This document shows, one piece after another, positions 27,548-36,827 of a stretch of DNA of 64,000 nucleotides. Source of the DNA: Gillisia limnaea DSM 15749 (GTDB lineage: Bacteria; Bacteroidota; Bacteroidia; Flavobacteriales; Flavobacteriaceae); NCBI RefSeq assembly GCF_000243235.1, contig NZ_JH594606.1:3068010-3132009 (forward strand), in the 5' to 3' direction. A program made the position numbers and the translations under genes. Below the pieces are notes generated by a model. That model searched no databases and was not told the origin of the DNA. It saw only the letters and a list, made by a program, of their open reading frames with translations. Position 1 is the first letter of the stretch; the number at the start of each line of letters is the position of its first letter.

Positions 27548-29665
27548 ATGAGATCTAAATTTCTTCTACTATTCCTGCTTTTAACCATTCCGGGATTTGC
27601 GCAATATGATGCTTCCCGGGATCAAAATAAGGTGGTGGATTTTAAAGATGTTCTTGCTGAAGTTTCTATATTTCCTGCGGAAGAAAGGGTAGAAGGAACT
27701 GTAGATTTTAGCTTTGATATCCTTCAGAAGGTGGATTCTATCTTCATAGATGCCAAAAACATGGAATTTGAAAATGTGGTTTTCAATGGAAAACCTGTGA
27801 AATTTCACAATGATACCTCCCGGCTTTGGTTGATCTCCAATTTTGAGGCTTCAGAAGAAAACAGTTTAGAATTCAGTTATTCTGCACAACCAAAGCAGGC
27901 GATGTATTTTATAAACTGGAATTTCCCCGGGAAACCAGAAGTTTTAAAGCAAGTGTGGACCCAGGGACAAGGAAGAAATACCTCCAATTGGCTGCCCAGT
28001 TTCGATGATATGAGGGAGAAGTTAGTATTCGATTTGAAAATTAATTTTAGCTCAGGTTACGACGTGATCGCGAATGGAAAATTAATTGAAACCAAAATTT
28101 TAAACGATTCTATAACCCAATGGAACTATGACATGCTGCAACCAATGAGCAGTTATCTGGTTGCGGTTGCTGCAGGAGATTATGAGCATAAAAAAATTGA
28201 ATCGGTTACGGGAACACCAATTTCGCTATATTATAATGCAAGTGATGAGGACAAGGTGGAACCAACGTACCGGTACTCAAAAGAAATTTTTGAATTTTTA
28301 GAAAAGGAAATCGGGGTTCCGTACCCATGGCAAAATTACAAGCAAATTCCGGTACAGGATTTTTTATATGCCGGGATGGAAAACACGGGAACAACTATTT
28401 TTTCTAATTCCATGATGGTAGATTCCATCGCTTTTAATGATCGTAGCTATGTGAATGTGAATGCGCACGAATTGGCTCATCAATGGTTTGGGAATTTAAT
28501 AACCGAAACCAATGGTTCAAATCACTGGCTACACGAGGGGTTTGCAACTTATTATGCGCTGCTGGCGGAAAAGGAGCTTTTTGGAGAAGATCATTTCTAT
28601 TGGAAACTTTATGAAACTGCAGAGCAGCTAAAGGAATTAAGTGATTCCGGGAAAGGAGAAGCCCTGTTAAAAGTTGGCGCCGGTTCTTTAACTTATTACC
28701 AAAAAGGAGCGTGGGCATTGCATATTTTGAAAGAAAAGCTGGGAGAAGAAGCTTTTAAGATGGGGGTGAAAAACTATTTAGAAAAATATGCATATAAAAA
28801 CGTTACCACAGATGAATTTCTTTTAGAAATGGAAAATTCCTCAGGGACGGATCTATCTCAATTTAAAAAAGAATGGTTACTACAGTCTGCCTTTCAGGGA
28901 ACCCAGGCTTTAAATTCTTTGAGAAATTCAGAATTCATCACCGCTTATTTGGAAATAGCTGCTTTGAGAGAATTCCCTTTATCCAGTAAAGCTGAACGCT
29001 TATTTACGGCGCTGGATTTTCCTGTAAATGATTATATTGGGATGGAAGCTATTTACCAACTTGCCGGAGAGCAAAATGCAGAAGCGCTTAAACTTTACAA
29101 GAAAGCTTTTAGCAGTGGAAATCTTTATGTAAGACAAGCAATTGCTTTAAGTTTACAGCCCATTCCAGCAGAATTAAAATCGGATTTTAGTAGTCTTTTA
29201 GATGATAACTCTTACCTCACTATTGAAAATACACTTTTGAAATTGTGGATGCAATTTCCGGAACAGGCAGATGAGTTTCTGGAAAAAACAAAGGATATGG
29301 AAGGCTTTTCAAACAAAAATATCCGTATGTTATGGTTGGTTCTTAATTTGGTTAGCCCGGAAGTAAATCCAGAGCACACTGGTGATTATTACAAAGAACT
29401 ATCCGGATATACCGGGGAATATTTTCCATTTGAAGTACGGGAAAATGCTTTTGGATACCTGTATCAGTTAAATGCATTCAGCGATCAGAATTTGCTGGAT
29501 TTGATAAACGCCACGCAGCATCACACCTACAAATTCCGAGATTTCAGCAGAAAATTATTAGACACCTTGTTGAAAGAAGAAGAATATCGTAAAAGTTATG
29601 TAGCTTTAAAGCAGCGAATTTCGGGAAGAGAACTTGAATTTTTAAATACTAAGCTTAACTTGTAG
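27548..29665 (+). CDS. M1 family zinc metallopeptidase (aminopeptidase N-like)
   Basis: 705 residues from the ATG at 27548, chosen because it begins the signal peptide (MRSKFLLLFLLLTIPGFAQ); an upstream ATG at 27503 adds 15 non-signal residues. Motifs: YAGMENTGTTIF (substrate-binding GxMEN), zinc site HELAH at 307-311 with Glu330 in WLHEGFATYY, 18 residues on as required. A long helical C-terminal domain follows. Expected to remove N-terminal residues from peptides in the periplasm or outside. The stop TAG at 29663-29665 abuts the ATG of the first patatin gene, so the three genes are probably one operon. Confidence 0.92.
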   Translation: MRSKFLLLFLLLTIPGFAQYDASRDQNKVVDFKDVLAEVSIFPAEERVEGTVDFSFDILQKVDSIFIDAKNMEFENVVFNGKPVKFHNDTSRLWLISNFEASEENSLEFSYSAQPKQAMYFINWNFPGKPEVLKQVWTQGQGRNTSNWLPSFDDMREKLVFDLKINFSSGYDVIANGKLIETKILNDSITQWNYDMLQPMSSYLVAVAAGDYEHKKIESVTGTPISLYYNASDEDKVEPTYRYSKEIFEFLEKEIGVPYPWQNYKQIPVQDFLYAGMENTGTTIFSNSMMVDSIAFNDRSYVNVNAHELAHQWFGNLITETNGSNHWLHEGFATYYALLAEKELFGEDHFYWKLYETAEQLKELSDSGKGEALLKVGAGSLTYYQKGAWALHILKEKLGEEAFKMGVKNYLEKYAYKNVTTDEFLLEMENSSGTDLSQFKKEWLLQSAFQGTQALNSLRNSEFITAYLEIAALREFPLSSKAERLFTALDFPVNDYIGMEAIYQLAGEQNAEALKLYKKAFSSGNLYVRQAIALSLQPIPAELKSDFSSLLDDNSYLTIENTLLKLWMQFPEQADEFLEKTKDMEGFSNKNIRMLWLVLNLVSPEVNPEHTGDYYKELSGYTGEYFPFEVRENAFGYLYQLNAFSDQNLLDLINATQHHTYKFRDFSRKLLDTLLKEEEYRKSYVALKQRISGRELEFLNTKLNL

Positions 29666-30568
29666 ATGCGGGCACTTGTAATTTCAGGAGGAGGCAGTAA
29701 AGGCGCATTTGCCGGAGGTGTAGCTCAATATTTGCGGGAAGTTCAGGGTAAAGAGTATGATCTTTATTTGGGGACTTCAACAGGAAGTTTGCTCATCTCA
29801 CATTTAGCACTGGATAAAACTAAAAAGATAAAAGAAGTATTTACTTCGGTTACTCAAAAAAGCATCTTTAACAGCCTTCCATTTGTGATTAAACGCGTCC
29901 ATGGACAGGATCAAATTAGTATTGATCACTTCAATGTGGTGCGGAATTTTATTAAGGGTAAAAAAACCTTCGGCGAAAGCCTGAATCTGAAAAAACTTAT
30001 CCGTGAAACTTTAAGTCCGGAGGAATTTGAGGAACTGAAAGCTTCTCAAAAAGATATTGTAATAACGGTTTCCAATTTATCGTTGAACGAAGTAGAATAT
30101 AAGTCGATTAAGGATTATGGATATGAGGATTTTTGTGAATGGATCTGGATTTCATGTAATTATACGCCATTTATGAGTTTGGTTAAAAAAAATGGTTGTG
30201 AATATGCCGATGGTGGTTTGGGGTCCATGGTGCCAATAGAGGAAGCGATTAAGAGGGGTGCGACTCAAATTGACGCGATTGTGCTTCAAACAGAAGTTAC
30301 TTATTTTAACAGGATGCCTTCAAAAAATGTTTTTGCGCTTATAATTAATCTGTTTAGTTTTATGTTGGACAGAATTGAAAAACAGAACATACGAATAGGG
30401 AAATTTGCAGCTGCAAATAAGAACGTGATCATTAATTTTTATTATACCCCCACGGTTTTAACAACCAATTCTCTTATTTTTGATAAAATAAAGATGGAAC
30501 GATGGTGGGAAAGCGGATTTAGTTTTGCTAAATTTAAGAATGAAGAATTAAACCAAATAGAACCTTAA
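29666..30568 (+). CDS. Patatin-like phospholipase, tandem copy 1
   Basis: 300 residues, no signal peptide. Catalytic dyad and oxyanion hole are all present: GGGSKGAF (8-15) for the oxyanion hole, Ser38 in GTSTG as nucleophile, Asp182 in ADGG as partner. The middle part carries VTVSNLSLNEVEYKS and the strongly conserved FCEWIWISCNYTPFMSLV segment. Expected to hydrolyse acyl lipids in or at the inner membrane. It starts directly after the M1 peptidase stop codon and its own stop overlaps the next ATG by one base. Confidence 0.88.
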   Translation: MRALVISGGGSKGAFAGGVAQYLREVQGKEYDLYLGTSTGSLLISHLALDKTKKIKEVFTSVTQKSIFNSLPFVIKRVHGQDQISIDHFNVVRNFIKGKKTFGESLNLKKLIRETLSPEEFEELKASQKDIVITVSNLSLNEVEYKSIKDYGYEDFCEWIWISCNYTPFMSLVKKNGCEYADGGLGSMVPIEEAIKRGATQIDAIVLQTEVTYFNRMPSKNVFALIINLFSFMLDRIEKQNIRIGKFAAANKNVIINFYYTPTVLTTNSLIFDKIKMERWWESGFSFAKFKNEELNQIEP

Positions 30569-31491
30569 TGCGAGCATTGGTGATTTCAGGTGGTGGCAGT
30601 AAAGGAGCCTTTGCAGGCGGTGTCGCTCAATACCTGATGGAAGAAGAAGGCAAAAAATATGATCTTTTCCTGGGAACTTCAACCGGAGGGCTTTTGATCC
30701 CGCATTTGGCCGAAGGAAATATTACCAAGATTCACGATATTTATACCAATGTTACCCAGCAAAAAATTTTTAGCGTTAATCCCTTTATTGTAAAAAAGAA
30801 GGATGGACGCGAATATGTTTCCATCAATTATTTTAATACGTTTTGGCAATTTATCAAGCAGAAGAGAACCTTTGGGGAAAGTAAAAATTTGCAAAAGGAG
30901 ATCCGGAAACATTTTAGCGAAGAGGATTTTTTATCGGTAAAAAACGGCGATAAAGATGTAATTGTCACTGTTTCCAACCTTTCCAAAAACCGTGTAGAAT
31001 ATAAATCGATAAAGGATTTTGATTACGATGATTTTTGTGAATGGATCTGGATTTCTTGTAACTATATTCCCTTTATGAGTCTGGTTACCAAAAACGGATG
31101 CGAATATGCCGATGGAGGTTTGGGATGTGTTGTGCCTATACGTGAAGCTATACGCCGCGGTGCTACAGAAGTAGATGCAATAGTGCTGGAAGCTGAAAAT
31201 ATGGAATATAATAAAGTCCTGGGGAAAAATCCATTTTCATTGATGATCAACCTTTTTGGATTTCTCCTGGACCAGGTGGAATATCACGATGTAGTGGAAG
31301 GAAGGCTTGCTGCTTTAAATAAAAAGGTAAAATTAAACACTTATTTCACCCCGGTTCAACTCACTGAAAATTCCCTGATCTTCAATAAAATCGCCATGAC
31401 ACAATGGTGGCAGCAAGGTTTTGAGTATGCAAAAGAAAAATCTTTGAAACAGAAGGCTGAAGCCGGATTTTTTAAACGTTACTTCTTTTGA
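30568..31491 (+). CDS. Patatin-like phospholipase, tandem copy 2
   Basis: 307 residues, about 60% identical by eye to the preceding gene across the full length, so the pair is a tandem duplication. All catalytic elements are kept: GGGSKGAF at 8-15, nucleophile Ser38 in GTSTG, and ADGG near 182. Differences concentrate at residues 45-110 and in the C-terminal 70 residues, which suggests divergent substrate range. The start codon overlaps the previous stop (TAATG). The C-terminus is Lys-rich (KEKSLKQKAEAGFFKRYFF). Confidence 0.88.
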   Translation: MRALVISGGGSKGAFAGGVAQYLMEEEGKKYDLFLGTSTGGLLIPHLAEGNITKIHDIYTNVTQQKIFSVNPFIVKKKDGREYVSINYFNTFWQFIKQKRTFGESKNLQKEIRKHFSEEDFLSVKNGDKDVIVTVSNLSKNRVEYKSIKDFDYDDFCEWIWISCNYIPFMSLVTKNGCEYADGGLGCVVPIREAIRRGATEVDAIVLEAENMEYNKVLGKNPFSLMINLFGFLLDQVEYHDVVEGRLAALNKKVKLNTYFTPVQLTENSLIFNKIAMTQWWQQGFEYAKEKSLKQKAEAGFFKRYFF

Positions 31492-31552
31492 AACAATCCC
31501 TTGAAGCGAGATCACTTTTATATAAAAGGAAAGAAATTATAAGTTCGATAAA

Positions 31553-31580
31553 ACCCTGCCTGAGTGGCGGGCATCAGGGT
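31553..31580. repeat. GC-rich inverted repeat between convergent genes
   Basis: ACCCTG (31553-31558) pairs with CAGGGT (31575-31580); an inner alternative pairing GCC/GGC is possible. On the minus strand it is followed by TTTTAT, so it could act as a weak terminator, but its GC-rich composition resembles the intergenic repeats at 1853 and 46029 rather than a standard terminator. Confidence 0.45.
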
Positions 31581-31599
31581 ATTAAAATCACTCTTGGGA

Positions 31600-32121
31600 T
31601 TAAATAGTATTTCTCACTTCTTTTTTAATAAATTCCAGTGCTGCATCTGTAGGCGAAGTTTGATCTATGGAGCTGGTAAGGATCACCTCCCGTAATTTTT
31701 CTGCAGAATCTATGTCTTCACTCATTCCGGTTTTACGAATAATCCCAATAGTTGCATTTTTAGCTGTTTTTACCACGTTCCAACATTCTGCAGAAAGATA
31801 TATTTGCTGCGCCAAATTATGTTCAAATTCCTGATCTATATTACGGATAAGAAGTTGTTCATACTCTTCCTTAGAGAAATTGGATGGCTTGATTCTTAAA
31901 AGCAGTTTTCCCGGAGATATTCGCTCCAGGAGTAAAGCCATTCTTTCAAAAGCCTGTAATTTAATTGGCAGCGAGGTTTTTTGATTTTCCTGTCTCAGTA
32001 AAAATCTTCTTAGTTTTTCTTCGTTATCCACATGCATTTTAAAAAAGTAATAGGAGATAGCACCTACTATTACTGCGGGTAAAAGGAAAAAAAATAACTG
32101 TATAATATTAATCTCGTCCAT
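31600..32121 (-). CDS. Uncharacterised flavobacterial membrane-anchored protein
   Basis: 173 residues. One N-terminal transmembrane segment (about 5-27) is followed by a charged helix (DNEEKLRRFLLRQENQK) and a helical cytosolic domain with IKLQAFERMALLLERISPGKLLLR, QEFEHNLAQQIYLS and a Trp-containing stretch ECWNVVKTAKNATIGIIR. The pattern is familiar from other Flavobacteriaceae (possibly DUF7935) but I cannot assign a role. A consensus -7 box lies 57 bases upstream. Confidence 0.72.
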   Translation of the reverse strand: MDEINIIQLFFFLLPAVIVGAISYYFFKMHVDNEEKLRRFLLRQENQKTSLPIKLQAFERMALLLERISPGKLLLRIKPSNFSKEEYEQLLIRNIDQEFEHNLAQQIYLSAECWNVVKTAKNATIGIIRKTGMSEDIDSAEKLREVILTSSIDQTSPTDAALEFIKKEVRNTI

Positions 32122-32177
32122 GGGCGATAATTGGAAACTGTTTTTTTCCAGTTTTGATTGCTGAAATTTTTAAAAAG

Positions 32178-32185
32178 CAAATATA
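32178..32185 (-). promoter_or_regulatory. -7 box (TATATTTG) upstream of the 31600-32121 gene
   Basis: Read on the minus strand, TATATTTGC matches the Bacteroidetes -7 consensus exactly. It gives a leader of about 50 bases. No TTG is seen at the optimal -33 spacing. Confidence 0.5.
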
Positions 32186-32264
32186 AGATCTAAATACAAA
32201 GTATTTGTTGAATAGTACAGGGAACTAATTTTTTTTTAGCTCCCCGTTTAGAATAAATAATCGC

Positions 32265-33560
32265 TTATAAATTCAAATAATCCAGCGCGATTTGAGACAT
32301 TACCTTTACTCCAAGCAACATTCCGCTTTCATCTATAAAAAAATCGGGGGTATGATGCGGTGCAGCTTCCGAAGTTCCTAAGGGCTGGCCTCCCAAAAAG
32401 AAGTAAAACCCTGGAATTTCTTCCTGAAAAAAGGAAAAATCTTCTCCTCCTGTTGTGGCTTTCACCAATTCCACTTTTTCCGGTCCTGCAACCTTTTGAA
32501 GCGTAGGCAGCATTTTAGCGGTTAGTTCCGGATCATTAAAAGTAATCGCGGTGTTGTTTTGAATCTCAATTGTTGCTGTTCCGCCAAATGCTTCGGCAAT
32601 AGCAGGAACCATTTCCCTCATTCTCCGAAGGATCATTTCCTTCATATCCGGGTCCAGAGTACGCACTGTTCCAATCATTTCAGCCGTTTCAGGAATTATA
32701 TTGAACCGGACACCGCTTGTTATTTTTCCTACAGTGATCACTGCTGCCGCATCTACCAGTCTGGATTCCCGACTGATTATGGTTTGTAAGCCGTCGATAA
32801 TTTTCGCAGAAATTAGAATAGGATCTACGCCACTCCAGGGTGCCGATCCATGAGTTTGCTTTCCTTTAACATTTATTACGAAACGCTCTACAGCTGCCAT
32901 AGTGCCTTCCGGCTTATAACGAATAGTTCCGACCGGTGTTCCGGAATTGATGTGTAACCCAAAAATTGCGTCTACATCCGGGTTTTTTAACACCCCTTCC
33001 TTGATCATTACCGATGCTCCACCTTCTTCCCCTGGAGGCGGACCTTCTTCTGCCGGTTGAAAAATAAATTTCACCGTTCCATTGATCTTGTCTTTGTTTT
33101 TTGAAAGGATCTCTGCAACGCCCATTAAAATAGCCGTGTGAGTATCGTGGCCACAGGCGTGCATTACACCGGTTTTGGTCCCAAGAAATTCGGTTTCTAC
33201 CGTGGATTTGAAAGGAAGATCATTTCTTTCAGTCACCGGCAAAGCATCTATATCGGCTCTTAAAGCGACTACTTTCCCCGGATTATCACCTTTTAAAACT
33301 CCAACAACCCCGGTAATAGCAACTCCGGTTTGAACTTCCATGCCCAAACTTTTAAGATGCGCTGCTATTTTTTCAGCGGTTTTAAACTCGCGGTTAGATA
33401 ATTCAGGGTTTTGGTGAAAATCCCTTCGCCATTCTATTACTTTTTGTTCCAGGTCTTCTGCTGCCAGACTTATTTCAGGATCTATTTGCTGTGCGTTTAG
33501 CGTGAAGCAAAAAAGAGTGGTTAAAAAAGTAGCGACTAAAGTTGATAATTTATTTTTCAT
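32265..33560 (-). CDS. M20 family amidohydrolase (N-acyl amino acid hydrolase type), exported
   Basis: 431 residues from the ATG at 33560, which begins a signal peptide (ending FTLNAQ); a longer frame upstream lacks one. M20D signatures: IEWRRDFHQNPELSNREF-like start (EWRRDFHQNPELS), GVVALRADIDALPV-type metal site (VVALRADIDALPV), MHACGHDTHTAILMG with Cys/His metal ligands, FQPAEEGPPPGEEGGASVMI with the catalytic Glu pair, HGSAPWSGVDPI, and TTGGEDFSFF with the last ligands. It hydrolyses N-acyl amino acids or related amides, here in the periplasm. The DsrE gene lies 40 bases upstream on the same strand. Confidence 0.92.
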   Translation of the reverse strand: MKNKLSTLVATFLTTLFCFTLNAQQIDPEISLAAEDLEQKVIEWRRDFHQNPELSNREFKTAEKIAAHLKSLGMEVQTGVAITGVVGVLKGDNPGKVVALRADIDALPVTERNDLPFKSTVETEFLGTKTGVMHACGHDTHTAILMGVAEILSKNKDKINGTVKFIFQPAEEGPPPGEEGGASVMIKEGVLKNPDVDAIFGLHINSGTPVGTIRYKPEGTMAAVERFVINVKGKQTHGSAPWSGVDPILISAKIIDGLQTIISRESRLVDAAAVITVGKITSGVRFNIIPETAEMIGTVRTLDPDMKEMILRRMREMVPAIAEAFGGTATIEIQNNTAITFNDPELTAKMLPTLQKVAGPEKVELVKATTGGEDFSFFQEEIPGFYFFLGGQPLGTSEAAPHHTPDFFIDESGMLLGVKVMSQIALDYLNL

Positions 33561-33600
33561 CTGTAGATATTTTTTTTGGTGTTTATTGTAAGATATAATC

Positions 33601-34149
33601 TTATAGCCGGATAAGCCTGTATCCGTCATTTTGAAGCTGGATCAATGCCGTCATCGCAGATAGTGAAATCTTTGCTTCCGGTATCCTTCTTTCTTCTGAA
33701 ATATTTCTGGCTTTAGAGGTTTGTCCGCACAAAATAATTTCAACTCCATGATCGCTTAAAGCCTCAAAAAGAGCAATATTTGGATTGTCTGTATTATAAA
33801 GCTCGTTGTAGAATTGATTTTTGAGGAGCGTTTGCGCAGCCCCACCGTGCATTACAACGTAGACATCCATCGTATTTAAAGGTTTTCCGGCTTCGGCATG
33901 CATATTTAAAAACCTGGCTATGGCTTCCACATATTTGTTGAGTTGGGAAGGATCTTCAGAAGCCTTGGTGATGTCAAAAACAACTTTATATTCTTCGGAA
34001 AGTGAAGTTTTATAATCCGGGTTTTCAATAGGATAGGTTGGTCCAAAATTGGAAATTGGTTTCTCTATGGCAACCTGGTCCTGAGCAAAACTTTCGGAAA
34101 AAATAAAAAGGATACTCAGGGAAAACAAGAGTTGAAGATTTTTGATCAT
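33601..34149 (-). CDS. DsrE family exported protein
   Basis: 182 residues with a signal peptide (about 1-22, ending SESFAQ). The rest has the DsrE/DsrF-like Rossmannoid fold: EYKVVFDITKASEDPSQLNKYVEAIARFLNMHAEAG, the VYVVMHGGAAQTLL strand-turn and DHGVEIILCGQTSKARN, where the Cys of ILCGQT sits at the position of the sulfur-transfer cysteine. A C-terminal AKISLSAMTALIQLQNDGYRLI is typical of this exported subgroup. Role unknown. Probably cotranscribed with the M20 amidohydrolase. Confidence 0.85.
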   Translation of the reverse strand: MIKNLQLLFSLSILFIFSESFAQDQVAIEKPISNFGPTYPIENPDYKTSLSEEYKVVFDITKASEDPSQLNKYVEAIARFLNMHAEAGKPLNTMDVYVVMHGGAAQTLLKNQFYNELYNTDNPNIALFEALSDHGVEIILCGQTSKARNISEERRIPEAKISLSAMTALIQLQNDGYRLIRL

Positions 34150-34300
34150 AAATGCTTAAATTAAAATGAAGAAGCTAAAAGTATTTAAAATATCGGTAGT
34201 GGCATAATTTAAGATTCGTTTGTTTAAAAGTAACCTTGATTGAGGTTTTCAGTTAAGGGGTTTTTTGGTTAAATTCACAGCTTAAAACAAAGAAGAAATA

Positions 34301-36622
34301 TTGGAATCTTATTTAGCAGAATTAAATGATGCTCAACGGGCACCTGTTCTTCAAAAAGACGGTGCGATGATTGTGATAGCGGGGGCGGGCTCCGGGAAAA
34401 CCAGGGTGCTTACTTACAGGATTGCCTATTTGATGAGCAAAGGGGTAGATCCTTTTAACATCCTCTCACTCACCTTTACCAACAAAGCGGCAAAGGAAAT
34501 GAAGAAACGTATTTCCCAGATAGTGGGAAGCAGCGAGGCTAAGAACCTATGGATGGGTACGTTTCACTCCATATTTGCTAAAATGTTGCGTTTTGAGGCA
34601 GATAAATTGGGATATCCATCAAATTTCACCATTTATGATACGCAGGATTCCCAGCGACTTATTTCGGCTATTATCAAGGAAATGGGGCTCGATAAGGATA
34701 TTTATAAATATAAACAGGTGTATTCCAGGATCTCGTCCTATAAAAACAGCCTTATCACGGTAAAAGCTTATTTCCAGAACCCCGAACTAAAGGAAGCCGA
34801 TGCGATGTCTAAAAAACCTCGTTTAGGGGATATCTATAAAAATTATGTAGACCGCTGTTTTAAAGCTGGTGCGATGGATTTTGATGATTTGTTGCTGAAA
34901 ACAAACGAACTTTTAAACCGGTTCCCGGAAGTGCTTCAGAAATATCAAAATCGCTTCAGGTATATTCTCGTGGATGAGTACCAGGATACCAATCATTCCC
35001 AATATTTGATTGTAAAAGCACTTTCAGATAAATTTCAAAATATATGTGTGGTAGGTGATGATGCACAAAGTATTTATGCCTTTCGTGGCGCGAACATCAA
35101 TAACATTTTGAATTTTCAGAAAGATTATGACAATGTTCAACTTTACAGACTGGAACAAAATTACCGTTCTACAAAGAACATCGTGAATGCCGCCAACTCC
35201 ATCATAGAAAAAAATAAAACCAAACTGGAAAAAGTGGTATGGACTGCAAATGAAGACGGGCCAAAGATCATTGTAAACCGTTTATTAACCGATGGGGAAG
35301 AAGGCAGGTTTGTGGCGAGTTCAATTTTTGAGAACAAGATGCAAAATCAGTTGGATAATGGGAGTTTTGCTATTTTATACCGAACTAATGCCCAAAGCCG
35401 GGCGATGGAAGATGCCTTGAGAAAGCGCGAAATCCCTTATAGGATCTACGGCGGACTTTCATTTTACCAGCGTAAGGAGATAAAGGATGTACTTTCATAT
35501 TTGCGATTACTTATAAATCCCAATGACGAAGCGGCTTTGAAAAGGGTGATTAATTATCCCGCCCGTGGAATAGGGCAAACCACCATCGATAAGCTTACCA
35601 TTGCTGCAAATACCTATGGAAAATCTATCTTCGAGGTCATTGAAAATTTAGATCATATAGATTTAAAGGTAAATTCCGGAACCAGGAACAAGCTTACAAA
35701 TTTCGTGAATATGATTAAGAGCTTTAGCATTTTGAACGAAAATGCCGATGCTTTTACAGTAGCCGATACGGTTGCAAAAAAAACAGGACTTGTTCAGGAT
35801 TTGAAGAAAGATGGAACTCCGGAAGGGGTCGCCAAAATTGAAAATATTGAAGAGTTGCTGAATGGAATTCGGGATTTTGTAGAAGGGCAGAAAGAACTGG
35901 CTGATGCTACAGGGTCGTTAGCCGAATTCCTGGAAGATGTAGCGCTTGCCACCGATATGGATAAGGAAACCGGGGATGATCACGTGGCCCTTATGACCAT
36001 TCACCTGGCTAAGGGACTTGAATTTCCCTACGTATATATTGTTGGGATGGAAGAAGACTTATTCCCTTCCGGAATGAGTATGAACACCAGAAGTGAACTG
36101 GAAGAGGAACGACGACTTTTTTATGTTGCACTAACCCGGGCTGAGAAACAGGCTTATCTTACCTATACCCAATCGCGCTACCGCTGGGGGAAATTGGTGG
36201 ATGCAGAACCCAGCCGTTTTATAGATGAAATTGAAGGAAAGTTCCTGGATTATATGATACCGCAGGACGATTATAAGTACAAACCATTGATAGATACCGA
36301 TATTTTTGGGGATGTAGACAAAAGCAAATTACGGCAAACTAAACCCACAGCCGGATCCCCACCACCAGCTCATAAGCCAAGTGAAGAGCAACTTCGGAAA
36401 CTTAGAAAGTTAAGACCAGCTTTAGATCACACAGGACAGGCATCTATTAAAGATGTGGTGAAGCTTGAAGAAGGTAATGAAGTGGAGCATATTCGTTTCG
36501 GAAAAGGGAAGGTCCTCAAAATTGATGGAATAGGACAGGATAAAAAGGCAGAGATCAATTTTGAAAATGGCGGCATCAAAAAGTTGTTGCTCCGGTTTGC
36601 AAAGCTAAAGTTACTTTCATAA
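34301..36622 (+). CDS. UvrD/Rep/PcrA-type superfamily 1 DNA helicase
   Basis: 773 residues from a TTG at 34301; that start fits the usual family beginning (ESYLAELNDAQRAPV) and no ATG is available. Motif I VIAGAGSGKTRVLTYRI, Ia LTFTNKAAKEMK, GTFHSIFAKMLR, motif II YILVDEYQDTN, motif III VVGDDAQSIYAFRGA, IV QNYRSTKNIV, V MTIHLAKGLEFPYVYIVGMEE, VI RRLFYVALTRAEK. The C-terminus has the Tudor-like tail (HIRFGKGKVLKIDG) that binds RNA polymerase in PcrA. A 3'-5' helicase in repair and replication-transcription conflicts. Orthology to UvrD or PcrA cannot be separated here. Confidence 0.93.
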   Translation: MESYLAELNDAQRAPVLQKDGAMIVIAGAGSGKTRVLTYRIAYLMSKGVDPFNILSLTFTNKAAKEMKKRISQIVGSSEAKNLWMGTFHSIFAKMLRFEADKLGYPSNFTIYDTQDSQRLISAIIKEMGLDKDIYKYKQVYSRISSYKNSLITVKAYFQNPELKEADAMSKKPRLGDIYKNYVDRCFKAGAMDFDDLLLKTNELLNRFPEVLQKYQNRFRYILVDEYQDTNHSQYLIVKALSDKFQNICVVGDDAQSIYAFRGANINNILNFQKDYDNVQLYRLEQNYRSTKNIVNAANSIIEKNKTKLEKVVWTANEDGPKIIVNRLLTDGEEGRFVASSIFENKMQNQLDNGSFAILYRTNAQSRAMEDALRKREIPYRIYGGLSFYQRKEIKDVLSYLRLLINPNDEAALKRVINYPARGIGQTTIDKLTIAANTYGKSIFEVIENLDHIDLKVNSGTRNKLTNFVNMIKSFSILNENADAFTVADTVAKKTGLVQDLKKDGTPEGVAKIENIEELLNGIRDFVEGQKELADATGSLAEFLEDVALATDMDKETGDDHVALMTIHLAKGLEFPYVYIVGMEEDLFPSGMSMNTRSELEEERRLFYVALTRAEKQAYLTYTQSRYRWGKLVDAEPSRFIDEIEGKFLDYMIPQDDYKYKPLIDTDIFGDVDKSKLRQTKPTAGSPPPAHKPSEEQLRKLRKLRPALDHTGQASIKDVVKLEEGNEVEHIRFGKGKVLKIDGIGQDKKAEINFENGGIKKLLLRFAKLKLLS

Positions 36623-36827
36623 TTTTTTTGAGTTAGGTTAGTAGATTTATCCGGTGCATTTATATTTTATCGTCGAGTAAATTTTTTCTTATCTCGTCAC
36701 CCATAATAAACGCTGGAATTTTACAGCATATTAGTTTTTTACCTTCTCTGGATAATTTTTTATTCATTTTTAAAGGTAAAAACTTTAAAAATTTGTAAAT
36801 TCTCTTAGTTTTAAAAATAAGACAGCT

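Noticed and set aside
32220..32246. GGGAACTAA/TTAGCTCCC hairpin after the M20 gene as terminator
   Set aside because: The T run is in the loop rather than after the stem on either strand, so it is not a normal intrinsic terminator.
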